DNA of 64,000 nt from Anastatus disparis (Eukaryota; Arthropoda; Insecta; Hymenoptera; Eupelmidae): the NCBI GenBank assembly GCA_017163975.1, contig JAFFSR010000084.1, positions 645,501 through 709,500 on the forward strand, in the 5' to 3' direction. The translations under genes and the position numbers were made by a program. A model generated the notes under the pieces. It did no database searches, was not told the origin of the DNA, and saw nothing but the letters and a program-made list of their open reading frames with translations. Shown in pieces: positions 46,803-58,700 of the stretch; position 1 is the stretch's first letter, and every line of letters begins with the position of its first letter.

Positions 46803-47095
46803 AGCGTCAGGTAGTTTTATCTGAAGAGGAAAAGATAAAAAAGAGAGAGAGTTCTAAGATGAGAATGCGAAGGCACCGTGAGAAGAAGCGATCGGTGAAA
46901 TCAGAAGTTGATCCGCTTAGGTTGGACGACGGAGAGACTCTTAGCGTTCCCAACGTAGGTGTTTGTTTCGAATGCCTAAAGACAATTGTATACTCGGGCC
47001 CTTCGGTACGATGCTCATGTGGGGTGTTTTCTCATACGGATTGTGTGACGACTTCTCCTCATCGTTGCAGGATATGTCATCAGAAGGAAAATTAA
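46799..47095 (+). CDS. ORF-B: basic 98-aa protein with PHD-like zinc finger
   Basis: Starts in the ATGA overlap with ORF-A, so it is either translated by termination-reinitiation or from an alternative mRNA. N-terminus is strongly basic (KKRESSKMRMRRHREKKRS), like the basic segment of DNA-binding or nuclear-localisation regions. C-terminus has eight metal-ligand residues in order C-X2-C, C-X-C, H-X2-C, C-X2-C (CFEC...CSC...HTDC...CRIC), a PHD-like C4HC3 arrangement with an unusually short second knuckle. The stop at 47093-47095 is followed two bases later by CAG|GTAAGA (donor at 47100), so the transcript probably continues into a 3' exon. The frame is undamaged, unlike every pol/env frame nearby. 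Not assigned to a family. Confidence 0.7.
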   Translation: MKRQVVLSEEEKIKKRESSKMRMRRHREKKRSVKSEVDPLRLDDGETLSVPNVGVCFECLKTIVYSGPSVRCSCGVFSHTDCVTTSPHRCRICHQKEN

Positions 47096-47776
47096 TCAGG
47101 TAAGATGGTGATTTATTAAGGATTTTCCTTAAGGTAGTTTTGGTTGCCTGCATTTCACGGATGATAATAAAAATTAAAAACGAAACTGCACAAATATTAG
47201 GCAAAAAAAATTATTATTTTCGAAATATACTTAAAATGTGTAATAATAATTAATTTTAATGAATATAATTAATCTTATGTGAAATTATTTGTTGAATTTA
47301 TCCTTCATAGGGTCATAAATTTAAATTTGGTTTCGAGTATATATTAGCGTCATAACAGCGGTGAGGATGTAACTTCTGTATAGTATAGCAATAGTAATCG
47401 CGCGTAGTAATAGGGGATTTCCCGGAGTATTTTATAATACAACGCCGAAATGACTATACCTTTGCTTTGCATGTTACGCTACTATAAATTTTTTATTCGT
47501 ATTTTGCTTGCTATTGATGGTTATTTAATTTTAAGATTATTAATACGAATGAGTAGCAATAATCTATACTTTATAATTTTTAATGAAAACTTTATGAAAA
47601 TTCAAGAAAAAGGATTATTATACTGCCGATCCTTGTTGATTGGATTTTAAGGCACCTCTAAAATTAGTCTTTCTTTATTGAACTGTATAAAAAAAGGAAA
47701 TTTTTCACAGTTAATAGCTTGTAGGAGGGGTTTCATTTTGGATTTCGAAACTTAATTTTAGCCGTAATGATTTAGT
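47096..47776. other. Intergenic: intron candidate and errantivirus 3' junction
   Basis: Starts with the CAG|GTAAGA donor. No LTR like that at 57.2 kb is found here, so the errantivirus 3' LTR is missing or the junction is rearranged. No supported ORF. Confidence 0.5.
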
Positions 47777-49863
47777 TTAGGCATATGTTATACTTTGTGG
47801 GGGTAACTCTGCGTCGAGGGAGCAGATTGACAGTGATCTTTCAAAAGTTCTATTAGTATGGGTTAAGCTTTCGTGGTTATTATTGTCAGGATTGGGTAGT
47901 GTAGATATTACGAGGGTGCTATGATTAGTAGGGACCTGTTGTAAGGGTTGAACTGTGAGGTAGGTAGTATCGGATATTGTTTCTGCTTGTTTCTTATTAT
48001 ATTCTTGCAGGTATATTGGTTTTGGTTTTTCACGACGGTTGGTTCTTTTCGAGCAATTTGAGGTTTGACATTTCCAAACCAAAAAAAAATGTGATTGTCC
48101 CTATTATTAGATTAGTGGTAAAGCCAGCTGCAACAAATGTGTAACTGCGATTGCGCTCGTGGTGATTATTAGCTATTTCTCGAAATTTTGATTCGATCTC
48201 TTGCAATGAGATAATATTATTGTTTTGTGTCCATTTTTTTAATTGTGTTGTGGTTTCGGTTTTTAAAGTTTCTGGTATGGTGAAAAAGGTTGGAGGTTGT
48301 TGGAGGGATAATAGTGGGGGTAGGTCGTATGTTATATTAGGGTTGTACATGTAAGTGTCGTTTACGTTTATAGTATTTACTCCATTGAGAGTTATGTCCT
48401 GATTATGGGCGGTGCATTGGCCGTGTAAAGTGAATAGTCCTGTTTCTTGCAACTGTACGTTTGTACCTGAGTTTCCTTGACATGTGATATGTAAGAGCAT
48501 CGGCGTAAAAGTTGAGTAAAGCCATTCGTCTGTTGAATCTAACTTTTTCCAGTAGGGTTTAGGGTCAGTTGTGATTAATAGGTTACAAGTTTTTAGAGCT
48601 TGCATGGTTGGTTGTGAATATAGTGAATATTCGCAAGTATGCGGGCTTGAGGGAGAGAGTATTGGGTATTTTGGCAGACAAAAATAGGTCTGTTTATTTC
48701 TCAAACAATGTTTTACATAAGTGGCGTCAGTAAGAAAATACTTTTGTGAATCAGGAGTAACTACTAAATTACTGTATTCTGGTTTTATGCTTGCGTAACC
48801 TGTAAGGTTATTATAAATTTCTTTGGGAATCGGTAAGGTGTGGATTTTATAATTTAGAAATTTTATGTGATCTGTAAGGGAAAAATCTATTACCATGTTC
48901 AATCTTTCTTGAATTAGAAAGATGTTCGTTTGAGAAAGTGCCAATAATTTTTCCAGGGTTATTTTGGAATGATCGAGCGGAAGGGTGTGGTCGTTATTCT
49001 GTTTGTTTATTACCGTAAGTAAGGTTTGAAACTGATTTTGACTCAAAATTAAGGGGTGTAGATGTCCATGTGTGGTGCTTTCGATGGTATTAAGTAAGGT
49101 TTTAAGGGCGTCTAAATGGGAATCTAATGATTTTGCGAATTGTGCTGACCAAATTATCATGGACTGAGTTGCGAGGCTTTTATTTTCTACTGTTTGTACT
49201 GTAGAAGCGGCGTTGAGTATATTTAACACTCTATTATGCAATTTGTTAAGTTCTTCTTTGTAGTTGTTAAGTGTTTGATGAATGTGGTTCAGGTCAGAAC
49301 TAATTATGTGTGTTTGGTTTGCTGCCAATTTAGAAAGTGACTCTTGATCCTGGTATAGGGTATTTATTTGTTAATTGATTTGTTCTCTGTCTTCTGCGTC
49401 CATGGTACCAAACAGTTTTTTGCTTGCCCATCCTATGAATTCTATAGGTGCTCCTCTCTTTGTTAGCGTGGGAGATAAATTATTTCCTACGGGGGTCGGG
49501 GTGGTGGGAACAAGGATGTTAGTAAGTTCGTCAAATCGTGATTGGAGGTCGTCAAGTTTCTTCTGGTAGTAAAGTAATGGGAATATATTCGTCACATCTG
49601 TTTTCGAATACCTTTAAGCAGTCGTCATAAGTTTTCTGTAGTTGGCTTCTTTTCCAAGGGATTGGATCTCTTAAGTTTTGTAAGTCCAAAATTATGGTTA
49701 TTCCGCAATGGCTGCGTATGAGTTTTATTTCGCCTTGAGCCTCATAGAAAATTCCTGGATTTTTCTGTAAGGGTGTGATGCGATAAATTGGTTCTTTAGA
49801 ATTCACTACTGACGTGAATGTGGTCCATACTATAAGGATGCTGATTAAGTAGTTTATAACCAT
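47777..49863 (-). pseudogene. env: Errantivirus env, baculovirus F-like (three breaks)
   Basis: Envelope fusion glycoprotein remnant. A signal peptide follows the start at 49863. Further on come a basic KRG cleavage-like site with a following FIG...LFGTMD block typical of F-like env, a long helical region, a Cys-containing ectodomain and a transmembrane segment near 48130-48080 (FVAAGFTTNLIIGTITFFFG) before a polar cytoplasmic tail ending at 47777. Breaks: a frame change around 49555-49595, an in-frame stop at 49371-49373, and a frame change in a nine-base homopolymer at 48081-48089. It would act in membrane fusion in an active errantivirus; as it stands it cannot yield a full-length protein. 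Confidence 0.85.
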
Positions 49864-49959
49864 TTTATTTGTTATCTTGACTTTTGTTTTATTTCCTGCA
49901 ACATATAAAAAAAAATTCAAACGTAATTAATATAATTTTACAAATTTTTTTGTTTGTAA

Positions 49960-52900
49960 TTATCCGTAAGCCTTTTTGACTTTGTCCATGTGTTTGATTA
50001 ATCGTTTTCCGTTAGTGGATTCGATGAGTACGTTATTAGATTTATAGATTTCTCTCATTATGAATCTTCCATTATAAAATCTATCTAATTTCCCTTTTCG
50101 AGGTTCTCTTAGCACGAACACTTCTATTCCTATTTCTAGGTTTTGGGGTCGTGCCTTTTTGTCATACTGTTGTTTACTTTTATATTTCGATTGTATGAGA
50201 TCATCTCTAGCCGTTTCTTGTAGGTCTCTTAAACATCTAATAAGTTCACATAAATAATCATTGTAGGTTTCTATATTGAATTCATCGAGTATTATATTTG
50301 GAGTTCGTGCGATTCTTCCAAATATGAGCTCAAATGGAGTGCAACCGATGGATGAGTGGACTGAGGTGTTATATTCGAACATGGCAAAAGGGATTATTTT
50401 ATCCCAATCTTGTTTGCCAGAACCTCGTGTACGTAGATAATCAGCAAGCATAGCATGACTACGTTCTAAAGAGCCATTGGAAGCAGGGTGGAAACTTGTG
50501 GTATTTTTAAGTTCGATCTTAAAAATCTTTGTCAATTCTTGTAGTAATTGGCTCTTAAAACTCCTGTGATTATCCGACAATATTATCCTTGGTACGCCGA
50601 ATTGGGCGATGAAGTGTCTAGCCAAGGTATCAGCTATAGTTATAGCTGTCATATTCGGTATAGGAACGGCTATGCAGTATTTTGTAAAGACGCATTGAAT
50701 GGTTAATATGTGTTTGTTACCAGAAGTAGTAATGGGTAATGGTCCTACTGTGTCTATGGCTATCTTATAAAAAGGTTCTGAGGGTGTATCTGTTATGATC
50801 ATTGGCTCTCTAGTTCGGATTCAAGTTAGTTTTTGTTCTTGACAAATGTCACATTTTCTCACAAAATCTTCTATTTCTTTTATTCCTTTCCAATAATAAC
50901 GTTCTCTTATTCTTCGATAAGTTTTTCCCATGCCTCTATGACCGCCAAATAAACTGGTATGACTTTTAATTAAGATATCTTCTATTGCTTCTGGTGGTGG
51001 AACTTTACAAATGCCCATACATACTTTCATTGTAATTTCTAAATGTTGCAGTTTTTTTTTAGAAGTAAGAGAAGTTCGTTCTGCGGGAGTTTATCAGTGA
51101 TTTCGCCCCTTTTTGCTATTCTGAAAGACTTCACTTGCTTTTCTACTAAGAATTCTCTTAATGCTTCGAAACATTTTTTTATGTTAGATGGTTTTATTCT
51201 ATCTTTATAACTTTTTGTGACTACTAAGCTGAATATGTATCGTTTCCGAAATTTAGTGACGATTGTTTCTCCAACGGTGGGTTGTGAATTCACCAAATGA
51301 TCCTTGTTTATTGCCTGAATATCATATAAAAGCTGATTGTTTTCAGCTACCATCTGCATGTCTGCTGATACAAAATGAACTAGGATGTCTTTCGTAAATG
51401 TCAAGCATTCTCTAGTAGTAAGGACTCTCATTTTCCTATTTTTCTTAAAATGTGGTTGTAATATTTCGCTAGATTCTTCTTCGTTGTAGATTTCTGGTGC
51501 ATGAATATCGTTTCCTTCTTCGTCAGCTAATGATTCTGGTATTTCGATTGCGTAATTCCCTTCTTGGGTATCAAGATTGTTACTCGTGGGTTGTTTTGGT
51601 ACAGGTTCTGTAGTTACAGAAACTTCTGGAGTTATCATATTGGTTTCTAATCCTGATTCCTCTTGATTAGGTTCATGTATTGTAGATAATTTATTCCAAT
51701 CTGACAAGACCTTAAAATGCGTTGTGAAAGGTGTTGAACGGGCTTTGATTTCCTTAGATTGTAGTTTTAAAGGTGTGTTCCTCTTGGAATTTCGGCATAT
51801 CTCGGTGGGTTGAGTATTAGTATCGAGACGTTTGGGAAGAGGTTCAGATTTTCTCGCAGGAGTTATTTGTTAATTGGCATTTTTGTTACTTTCATTTCTT
51901 TCGTCGTCGTCGCTTTGGTATATAGTTGATAAATGACACAGTTCTGACGGCTGGTGGAGTCGTGAGGTGAACGGAGTGGAGCGTCCTATTGGACCTCGGA
52001 TCGGTGACTTATGTGTCAGATCTACGGGTTCCTTATACGCAAAAAATGGAGTTGCATTTTCCCTTATTTGGTCCTTCACCCAGGCTGCTGTATCTATCTC
52101 TTTCTCGTCCTTTTGGGTTTTATTACTTGGTGAATTAGGTGAAGATTTTGTTTCTCTTGTTTCAGGAAATACTCTTCCTTGTCCACTCTCCCACTCTATT
52201 GTGCCATCATCACTAGAGTCGCTACATTGTTCAATTTTCATTTCTCCTTCCCCCTCGGGTTCTTCGTTGGGATTACGAAGGTAAGTATTCATGGAGAAAT
52301 AAGATCCACCGTCAAATTCTTCCAGAAATTGTTTAGTTTCTTCCGATGTGAATTTAGTTGCTTCTAGTCCTTTCGTTGTATCTTTATAACTTTTCTGTTC
52401 TTCTTCAGTGGCTAATGATTTCCTCATAGTAGATTGAAAGCGAGGGTTAGACATTTTATCTTCTGATGAGGAAGATGAATCTATAGATTGACGTTTTTGA
52501 CAGACTACTGTTTTCGTAGGGAGATAGTTTGAGGCCGTGGGTTCAGCCAGTCTGTGCTCATCCACGTTATCTTGCTGTAACGGTAATTCCGAGGTTTTAC
52601 TTCTTTGATCCATTTCTGATTCTTTTTCAGTATCAGAAGATTCAGCCTCTTTGGTTAAAAGAGAAGGCATAATTGATCGATCCTTTAAGGGTATAGGTAT
52701 TATTTCCTCCTCTGATACGACTCGAGATTCAAGTTCTGTATTCTCGCTCTCTTGTCTAAGGCTAGGAGTAGTGTTAGATTCCTCTGTATCTATTGAGGCG
52801 GACGTTGGGGCATTAATGATAGGTTCGTTCTGTTTTCTAAAACGAACCCTTTTTGCTATAGTGCTTCCTTCTAAATCGGCCTGATTACTAGTGCATCCAA

Positions 52901-55440
52901 GAGGTGGTAACAATGATGCATTTTTACCTCCTTTCTTACGTCCTCGGGTAGGTTTTGGGTTTCCTTGATCTGAAGTATTTACCTTGGTGGTTGTTGCTGC
53001 CTGTCTGGCCAGTGATGCTTTAGTTGGTTTAGGTTCTCCTGCCTTAAGAGGAAAGGCCATAACTTTTAGAGGATCTGGGATTGATTCTTTATCAGTTATG
53101 GATTTATAATCTGATGAATCATCGTTCACCCACAGGATTTCTAGAAAGTGCGTCAGCATTGGTGTTTAAACGGCCTGGTTTATATATAAATGTATATTCA
53201 TAACCTTTCAGTCTGGCTCTCCAGCGATTAAGCCTACTCATAGGGTCCTTTATGCTTTCTATCTAAGTCAGAGGTTCGTGGTCGCTATATACAGTGAAAT
53301 GTCGACGGTAAAGGTAGTGTTTAAAATACAGTATTGCAGATATTACTGCAAGACATTCTTTCTCGGTGGTAGAATAATTTTTTTCACTTTTATTGAGAGA
53401 TCGTGATATATAGGCCACAGGGCGGTCTTGTCCTGGGCTGCCCTGACTAAGGACAGCGCCTAATGCATAATCTGAGGCGTCTACTGTTAAGATAAAAGGT
53501 TCGTTAAAATCTACGTTTATTAGGATAGGAGCTTTACATAAAGCTCGTTTAAGTATGTCAAAACTTTTCTGCTGCTCCTCTGTCCATTCGAATTTATTTT
53601 CTTTCTTTAGCAACGTATTTAGTGCTTTTGACTTAAATGCAAAGTCTTTAATAAATCTTCTGTAATATCCCGCTAAGCCCAAGAATTGTCGAACATTAGT
53701 GATAGATTTGGGTTTGGGAAAATTCTTAACTGCGTTTATTTTCCCTGGGTCTGGTTTTATTCCATAACTGCCTATCTTATGACCCAAATAAGCCACTTCT
53801 GGTTTTAGGAATTCGCATTTGTCGATTTGTAGTCTTAATCCTGCATCTGACAGTCGATTGAAAAACTTTAATATCTTTTGTTTGTGTTCGTTTAGGTCTT
53901 TAGCATATACTATTATGTCATCTAGGTAAACAAAAATTTCTGTGCCTTGCATTCCCAGCATCACTTGATCTAGGAGCCTTTGGATGGTCGGAGGTGCGTT
54001 AGAAAGGCTGAACGGCATAACTGTGAATTTGTAATGGCCGTAGGGAGTAGTAAAAGCCGTCTTCTTTCGGTCCTCCGGACAAACTTCGACCTGGTGAAAA
54101 CCGTTAGCCAGATCGAAAACTGAGAAGTATTTTGCTCCGCCCAATTGTTCTAATATTTCGTTAATATTAGGGAGTGGATATGCATCTGGAATGGTCTTCT
54201 CGTTTAACTTTCAATAATCAATTACTAGTCTATAACGTTTATTCCCTTGGGAGTCTGGTTTCTTTGGGACTATCCATAATGATGAGTTATATGGGAAATT
54301 TAAATTTTGTATTGAGCCGTCCTGTAAAAGTTTATTTCCTTGCTTACGTACTTCCTCGTGTAGGACTGGTGGATAACGATAGGGTTTGGTGTAGACTGGT
54401 ATTTCGTCCTTTGTGTTTATTCGGTGTCGTATATAAGTCGTGCGAGACACCATGTCTCCTGCTAGATAAAACAAATGGGGGAATGTTTCAATAATTTCTC
54501 TCATTTGATTTAGTTCTTCTTCTGAATGATGGTCACGTGTCATTTTGTTCATGATATACTCTATTCGATCTCGTTTAAGGTCAGCGTCGAATTCTTCTTC
54601 TTCATCATCGAACATTTCCTCAGATCCATCGAATTCAAAAGATTCTAGGTCTTGAGGTGGTATTTCAATCTCGACTTCATCCTCTCGAGTGTTGATAGCC
54701 ATTACATAACACGTTCTTGATTTGTTATTTGCAGCGGCTTCTCCTAGGAATACCCCAGGAGCCGTATTAACTCTAAGTAAATAGGCTTCACCATTGATCG
54801 ATTGTTTGGTAGTAGGTATTTTAAGTGCTACCTTGCTACGTGGTGGTAGTCGGTGGATGATGTTGCAGCCTACCTTGGTGATTAATTTTCTTGATGGATT
54901 TATTGGGCACTTCGTCTTCAGAAAATTGAAACGGTAGTTCCTGAAGGGTGTTTACTTCTTCAGACTCACTTTTGGGTTTCAGATTTTTCTTATTTTCAGT
55001 TGATGATGGCTGAAGTTTTTTGATTGCAGTTTTTGTATTCCTTTTTTCATCATAAAAATTTAATCCGCACTCTTGATCATATAGTGTGATTTTTTTATCC
55101 AAAAATGGTATAGGATCAATTGGTCTACTTTTTATGACCAGGGCTTTTAACTCATAGTCAACCTTGGCTGCCTCATATTCAAAATATGAGGACCCTAAAA
55201 TTGCTTCGTGGTCAAGTGGTGAAGTTGACGGTAAAACATGAAACACGTGTGTTGAACCTAAAATTTCCATGTTCACAGTTCCTACAGTATCTAAGGGTAA
55301 TGGTGATATTCCAGTTACTGTTATTGCTTCATCTATGTTAATCAGTGTGTCACCCTTAAGAGCATTTCGTTTTACCGCGTTGATATCAGCGACTGTGTCT
55401 AGTATAAAGACACCTTCTTCATTCTTTCAGGTAGGACACT
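49960..55440 (-). pseudogene. pol: Errantivirus pol: protease, RT, RNase H, spacer, macro-like module, integrase
   Basis: Begins in the -1 frame relative to gag. The protease active site reads DTVAD where DTGA is usual. RT: YRLVIDY, FSVFDLANGFHQ, VYLDD. RNase H: TVDASDYALGAVLSQG. After RNase H an unusually long acidic, Ser/Glu-rich spacer (53159-51870) follows, then 51707-51039 with a macro-domain-like pattern (HFVSAD; VGETIVT; ALREFLVEKQVKSFRIAKRG), then the HHCC finger (CDICQEQ) and integrase with Asp/Asp/Glu visible (IDTVGPLP, LSDNHRSF, GSLERSH). In-frame stops at 54211, 53263, 51870 and 50821; frame changes near 54850, 53200 and 51050. Inactive. Confidence 0.87.
51039..51707 (-). other. 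Macro-domain-like module between RNase H and integrase
   Basis: About 220 codons of pol. The order N-terminal linker, LVHFVSADMQM, hydrophobic strand GETIVTKF, FSLVVTKS, a helix with FEALREFLVE and the KSFRIAKRG strand matches the layout of a macro (ADP-ribose-binding-like) fold. The glycine-rich ligand loops of active macrodomains are poorly preserved. Homology is by pattern, not by a search. Confidence 0.45.
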
Positions 55441-56853
55441 TTCCTCTGTTCCTTGCACATCGTTGGATTCTTCCGCTCTTATTATATTGATTTGAGCAGG
55501 ACGAGTAAATTGGGTCTTGTTCGCCGGTACGTCCATTCGGCGAACACCCTGGTAGTTTAAAGAAGCGTTATTTGTGTTGGCATTGGATCTAAGCGGCGAA
55601 GTCGGTCTAGATCCGTTATTCGTCTTATCACGTGAGTCACCATTCCGAGGTGGGCAATAAGGTCTTGGTTGAGGTGTATGAAAATCTTGAGAGTTTGGTG
55701 ATTCGAATTGCTTGGTATTAAACGTTTGTTCCGGAGTTAATCTAGGGTTCATTGGGTGATAAGCATAAGGGTTATAATAGTTGGGATACATAGGTGGATA
55801 AAAAGGAGGATACATAGGGAATTGTTAAGGGCCGTAATTATAGAAGTTAGGTGGTATTGAAGAACCACGAGAGATAGTATCTGTAAGTGCTTGTGGTCGA
55901 GGATTCTTCAGGATACTCACGGGCGGATGAGATTCTGTCTTATTTTGTTGTAAATTTCGTCTATAACTTAGTTGCGGAGGAGCAATAATACGGCCTCGCT
56001 CTATTGTGGTGTGTGGAAATTCAACGTCATTATGATTATAATAATAAGGTATATTCCTGTTAAATATTTCCGGATCATTTTTGTTTGAAAATCTAATACC
56101 TTTCTTCGTTTCGTCCACTTGTTGTATCATTCTGATTTGGGGGCGAATGTTGCTAGAAGTTGTTGTGTATTTTTCAAGGTTTTTAGCGACTTCTAGAGCT
56201 TCATTTAATGTTTGAGGGTTGGCTATAATAACAGCCATTCTCCATTCGTCTGGTAGTCCTCTTAAAAAGGCTTCCAATGCTAATACTTGTAGCTGAGGAG
56301 TTCTGTCGATTCTTCTTTCAACCTCTCCTAAATCTTCTCTAACAGCGGCTTGAGCAAGGTTTACTAAATAGGTTAGACAACCGTGATATTTCCGTACGTT
56401 CTCGTTTTTACCCATACAAGCATTAGCTAGAGTTTGTATATAATAACTGTATGATCTGCTTGGGGCAAATCTACTCTTCGAATGTTCTTTTAATTCATTT
56501 ATCGTATTAAAGGTTTGTCCTTATATGGAATGTCGAGCTTTACCCTTCAACTTAGCTATTATATATCTTAGAAGTAATCTCTTTTGTGCAGGAGGAATTA
56601 ATTGTCTTCCGTTTTCAATATCTTGTATAAAGTCTTTCAACGGCGGATTCGTACCGTCAAAATATGGAATATGAACTGTTGCTGCCTGAATAGTGAAACT
56701 GGTAGCTAATGAGGTCAGTGCGTCATAAGAAGTATTCAGATGCTCTAAAATTTGGATGCTTCTATCCGCTTGTTCTCGTGCTTGGAATTCTGCTAATGCG
56801 TTATTACGTTCCGTAGCATCTTTTATTTGCATTATTTCTTGTATAGTAGCCAT
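55399..56853 (-). pseudogene. gag: Errantivirus gag (two in-frame stops)
   Basis: ATG at 56853. One frame with stops at 56521-56523 and 55825-55827, ending 55399-55401. N-terminal matrix/capsid-like part (VHIPYFDGTNPPLKDFIQDI; EAFLRGLPDEWR; TLNEALEVAKNLEKY), then a Pro/Tyr/Asn-rich C-terminal part with repeated YPPFYPPMYPNYYNPY-type sequence and no zinc knuckle, which is usual for errantivirus gags. The pol frame overlaps its end by a -1 shift; no classic slippery heptamer was identified with confidence. Confidence 0.85.
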
Positions 56854-57157
56854 TTTGTCTAATTATTAGAATTATTCTCTTTTGAGTTACTTGAGTATTG
56901 AATCAATTAGTTAAATTAAATGCTTATGGATCTAACTACCTTAGTGTAGTACAATCTTTTTTTTTAAATTAATATGCGTGTAAATTAAAATTTTATAACT
57001 ATATATAACTTGTTACTTCACTATATAACAATTATATATATCGCAATTATAAACTTTTATAAGGTATTTATTTCATAAAGTATTATTTATTTTTAATTAA
57101 TTAAAGTAAATTATGATTTATAAAATTTATATAAGCAAGTGACAAGTTTCACTGATT

Positions 57158-57174
57158 CCCCATAAGGGATGCCA
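57158..57174 (-). promoter_or_regulatory. Errantivirus primer binding site candidate
   Basis: Element sense TGGCATCCCTTATGGGG, two bases inside the LTR end (...TTAACA). The matching tRNA was not identified. Confidence 0.5.
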
Positions 57175-57176
57175 TT

Positions 57177-58700
57177 TGTTAAGACCGAACTTGCTTCGGT
57201 CGTTGAGTTCTTAAACAAAAATTATTTATTTTTGTTGGGAACCAGTCTACCGTCCCAGGACTTACCTTGTCTCTTGCTGACTTATTAATTTTAATAATAA
57301 TTCGTTAGAATACGCACAAGTATAATTCTTTAGATGATTTTCTTCAATCTTTGTTTATTGTAAATTTTTAAATTGGGTTTTATATCGATTAAAACTTATG
57401 TTTCTCAAAATTTATTTATCTTTATACTAAATGGTTATAATTCTAGTTGCATCGAAAAATATACCACGTGTATAATTATCTATTGTAAATAATCAATCTT
57501 CATGTGTAACAATCGTTACGCTTCTATAGAAGTGTAACGCAAGTTGCGCTGCATAGTGTAACTTTTACTTGAGTGTAACTGATGGTTACGTTTCTTTAAT
57601 CGCAACAGGAGTTACGTATTTTTGGAGCGCAACCGAAGTTACGTTTTTGGAGCGCAACCGAAGTTACGTTTTGGAGCGCAACCCATGTTACGTTTTTGGA
57701 GCGCAACCGAAGTTACGTTTTGGAGCGCAACCGAAGTTACGTTTTGGAGCGCAACCGAAGTTACGTTCTGGAGCGCAACCGAAGTTACGTTTTGGAGCGC
57801 AACCGAAGTTATGTTTTGGAGCGCAACTAAAGATATGTTTTTTTTTTTGAATAGCAACCGAAGTTGCGTATTTTTGGAATAAATAAAAAAAATAGTGTAG
57901 CGATAGTTACACTTTAATTTGTATATAATTGAACGTTTATAATCAATGTCCAGAGAATAATATTAATAGTACTTGTGCATATTCACGAATTATAAATATA
58001 TAAATATTTATTATATATGTATATGTATATGTATAGATATTTATGTTTATAAAAAGATTATATATCTTATTAAATTAAATAATTCACAAACATTATTTTA
58101 ATTGAATTTTATTCATTTAAAGATTTTTGTTTTATACTTTATTGTTAATTTCTTATTCTAAATATTAATCTTACAATAATTAATTTTGTATGAAGAAAAA
58201 TAGTTGAATGATTTTGTATCAACATTTCTAAATATTAACAAAGATTATTTGTATGATTTTACTATTCTAATTCGCTGATTTATGTTTTAACCATTAATAA
58301 TTTGGTTTATAAATTACGTAAATATAAGTAACTCACTAAAATTAGGAGAGAAAGAGAAGAATTTGTCTCCAATTCGATCGTCCTGACGTTCTTTATACTC
58401 GGACTCCTTAAGCTACACGGTGAGAATGTCCGTGGCAAGTATAATTGGACTCCTTCCTTAATTGCTCGAACACAGATTATGGTTAACCATGTATTTCGGT
58501 CACTGGCACAATTGTCTCTGAAATTTCAAATTATGAAATTTGTGTTGATATAATTTCCTTTTTCTTTCCAGATAATTTTCCAAAGATTTTCATATCACAC
58601 AATAATAATTATATTTATTATATTAATGAATTAGGCTTCTAGGCTATTCACTAATATGGTTTAAAAATTTAAATCTTAATTTTCATAACTTATTTTTGTA
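57177..58700 (-). repeat. Errantivirus 5' LTR (right limit approximate)
   Basis: Plus-strand TGTTAAGACCGAAC at 57177 is the inner LTR end in reverse. A TATAAAG in element sense at about 58391-58398 is the promoter candidate. It contains a minisatellite of short hairpins (57514-57912). The outer end could not be fixed because no second LTR exists in the window. Confidence 0.6.
57514..57912. repeat. 24-bp minisatellite / mini-hairpin array in the LTR
   Basis: Nine near-identical copies of GGAGCGCAACCGAAGTTACG plus TTTT (57623-57850), flanked by diverged members. Most units are tiny hairpins with stem G(T/C)AAC/GTTAC and a changing 4-5-base loop: AATC, GCAA, TGATG, AGGA, CGAA, and GATA with a 7-bp stem at 57895-57912. 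A 26-bp near-perfect palindrome lies at 57514-57539. The long ORFs across the array are artefacts of its length being a near multiple of three. Confidence 0.85.

Larger units (their letters stand above)
47777..58700 (-). mobile_element. Errantivirus-like endogenous retrovirus (gag-pol-env), inactive
   Basis: Gypsy-lineage insect retrovirus in minus orientation. A 5' LTR starts (element-inner side) at 57177; a PBS candidate, gag, pol and env follow in order. The 3' LTR was not found. Every gene has at least one stop or frame change. The right limit near 58.7 kb is approximate because there is no second LTR to compare. Confidence 0.8.

Noticed and set aside
47096..47776. Errantivirus 3' LTR
   Set aside because: No similarity to 57177 onward could be found in this stretch.
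57569..57882. ORFs encoding repeated GAQPKLRF-like peptides
   Set aside because: They arise from the 24-bp minisatellite; the unit length is a multiple of three, so all frames stay open.
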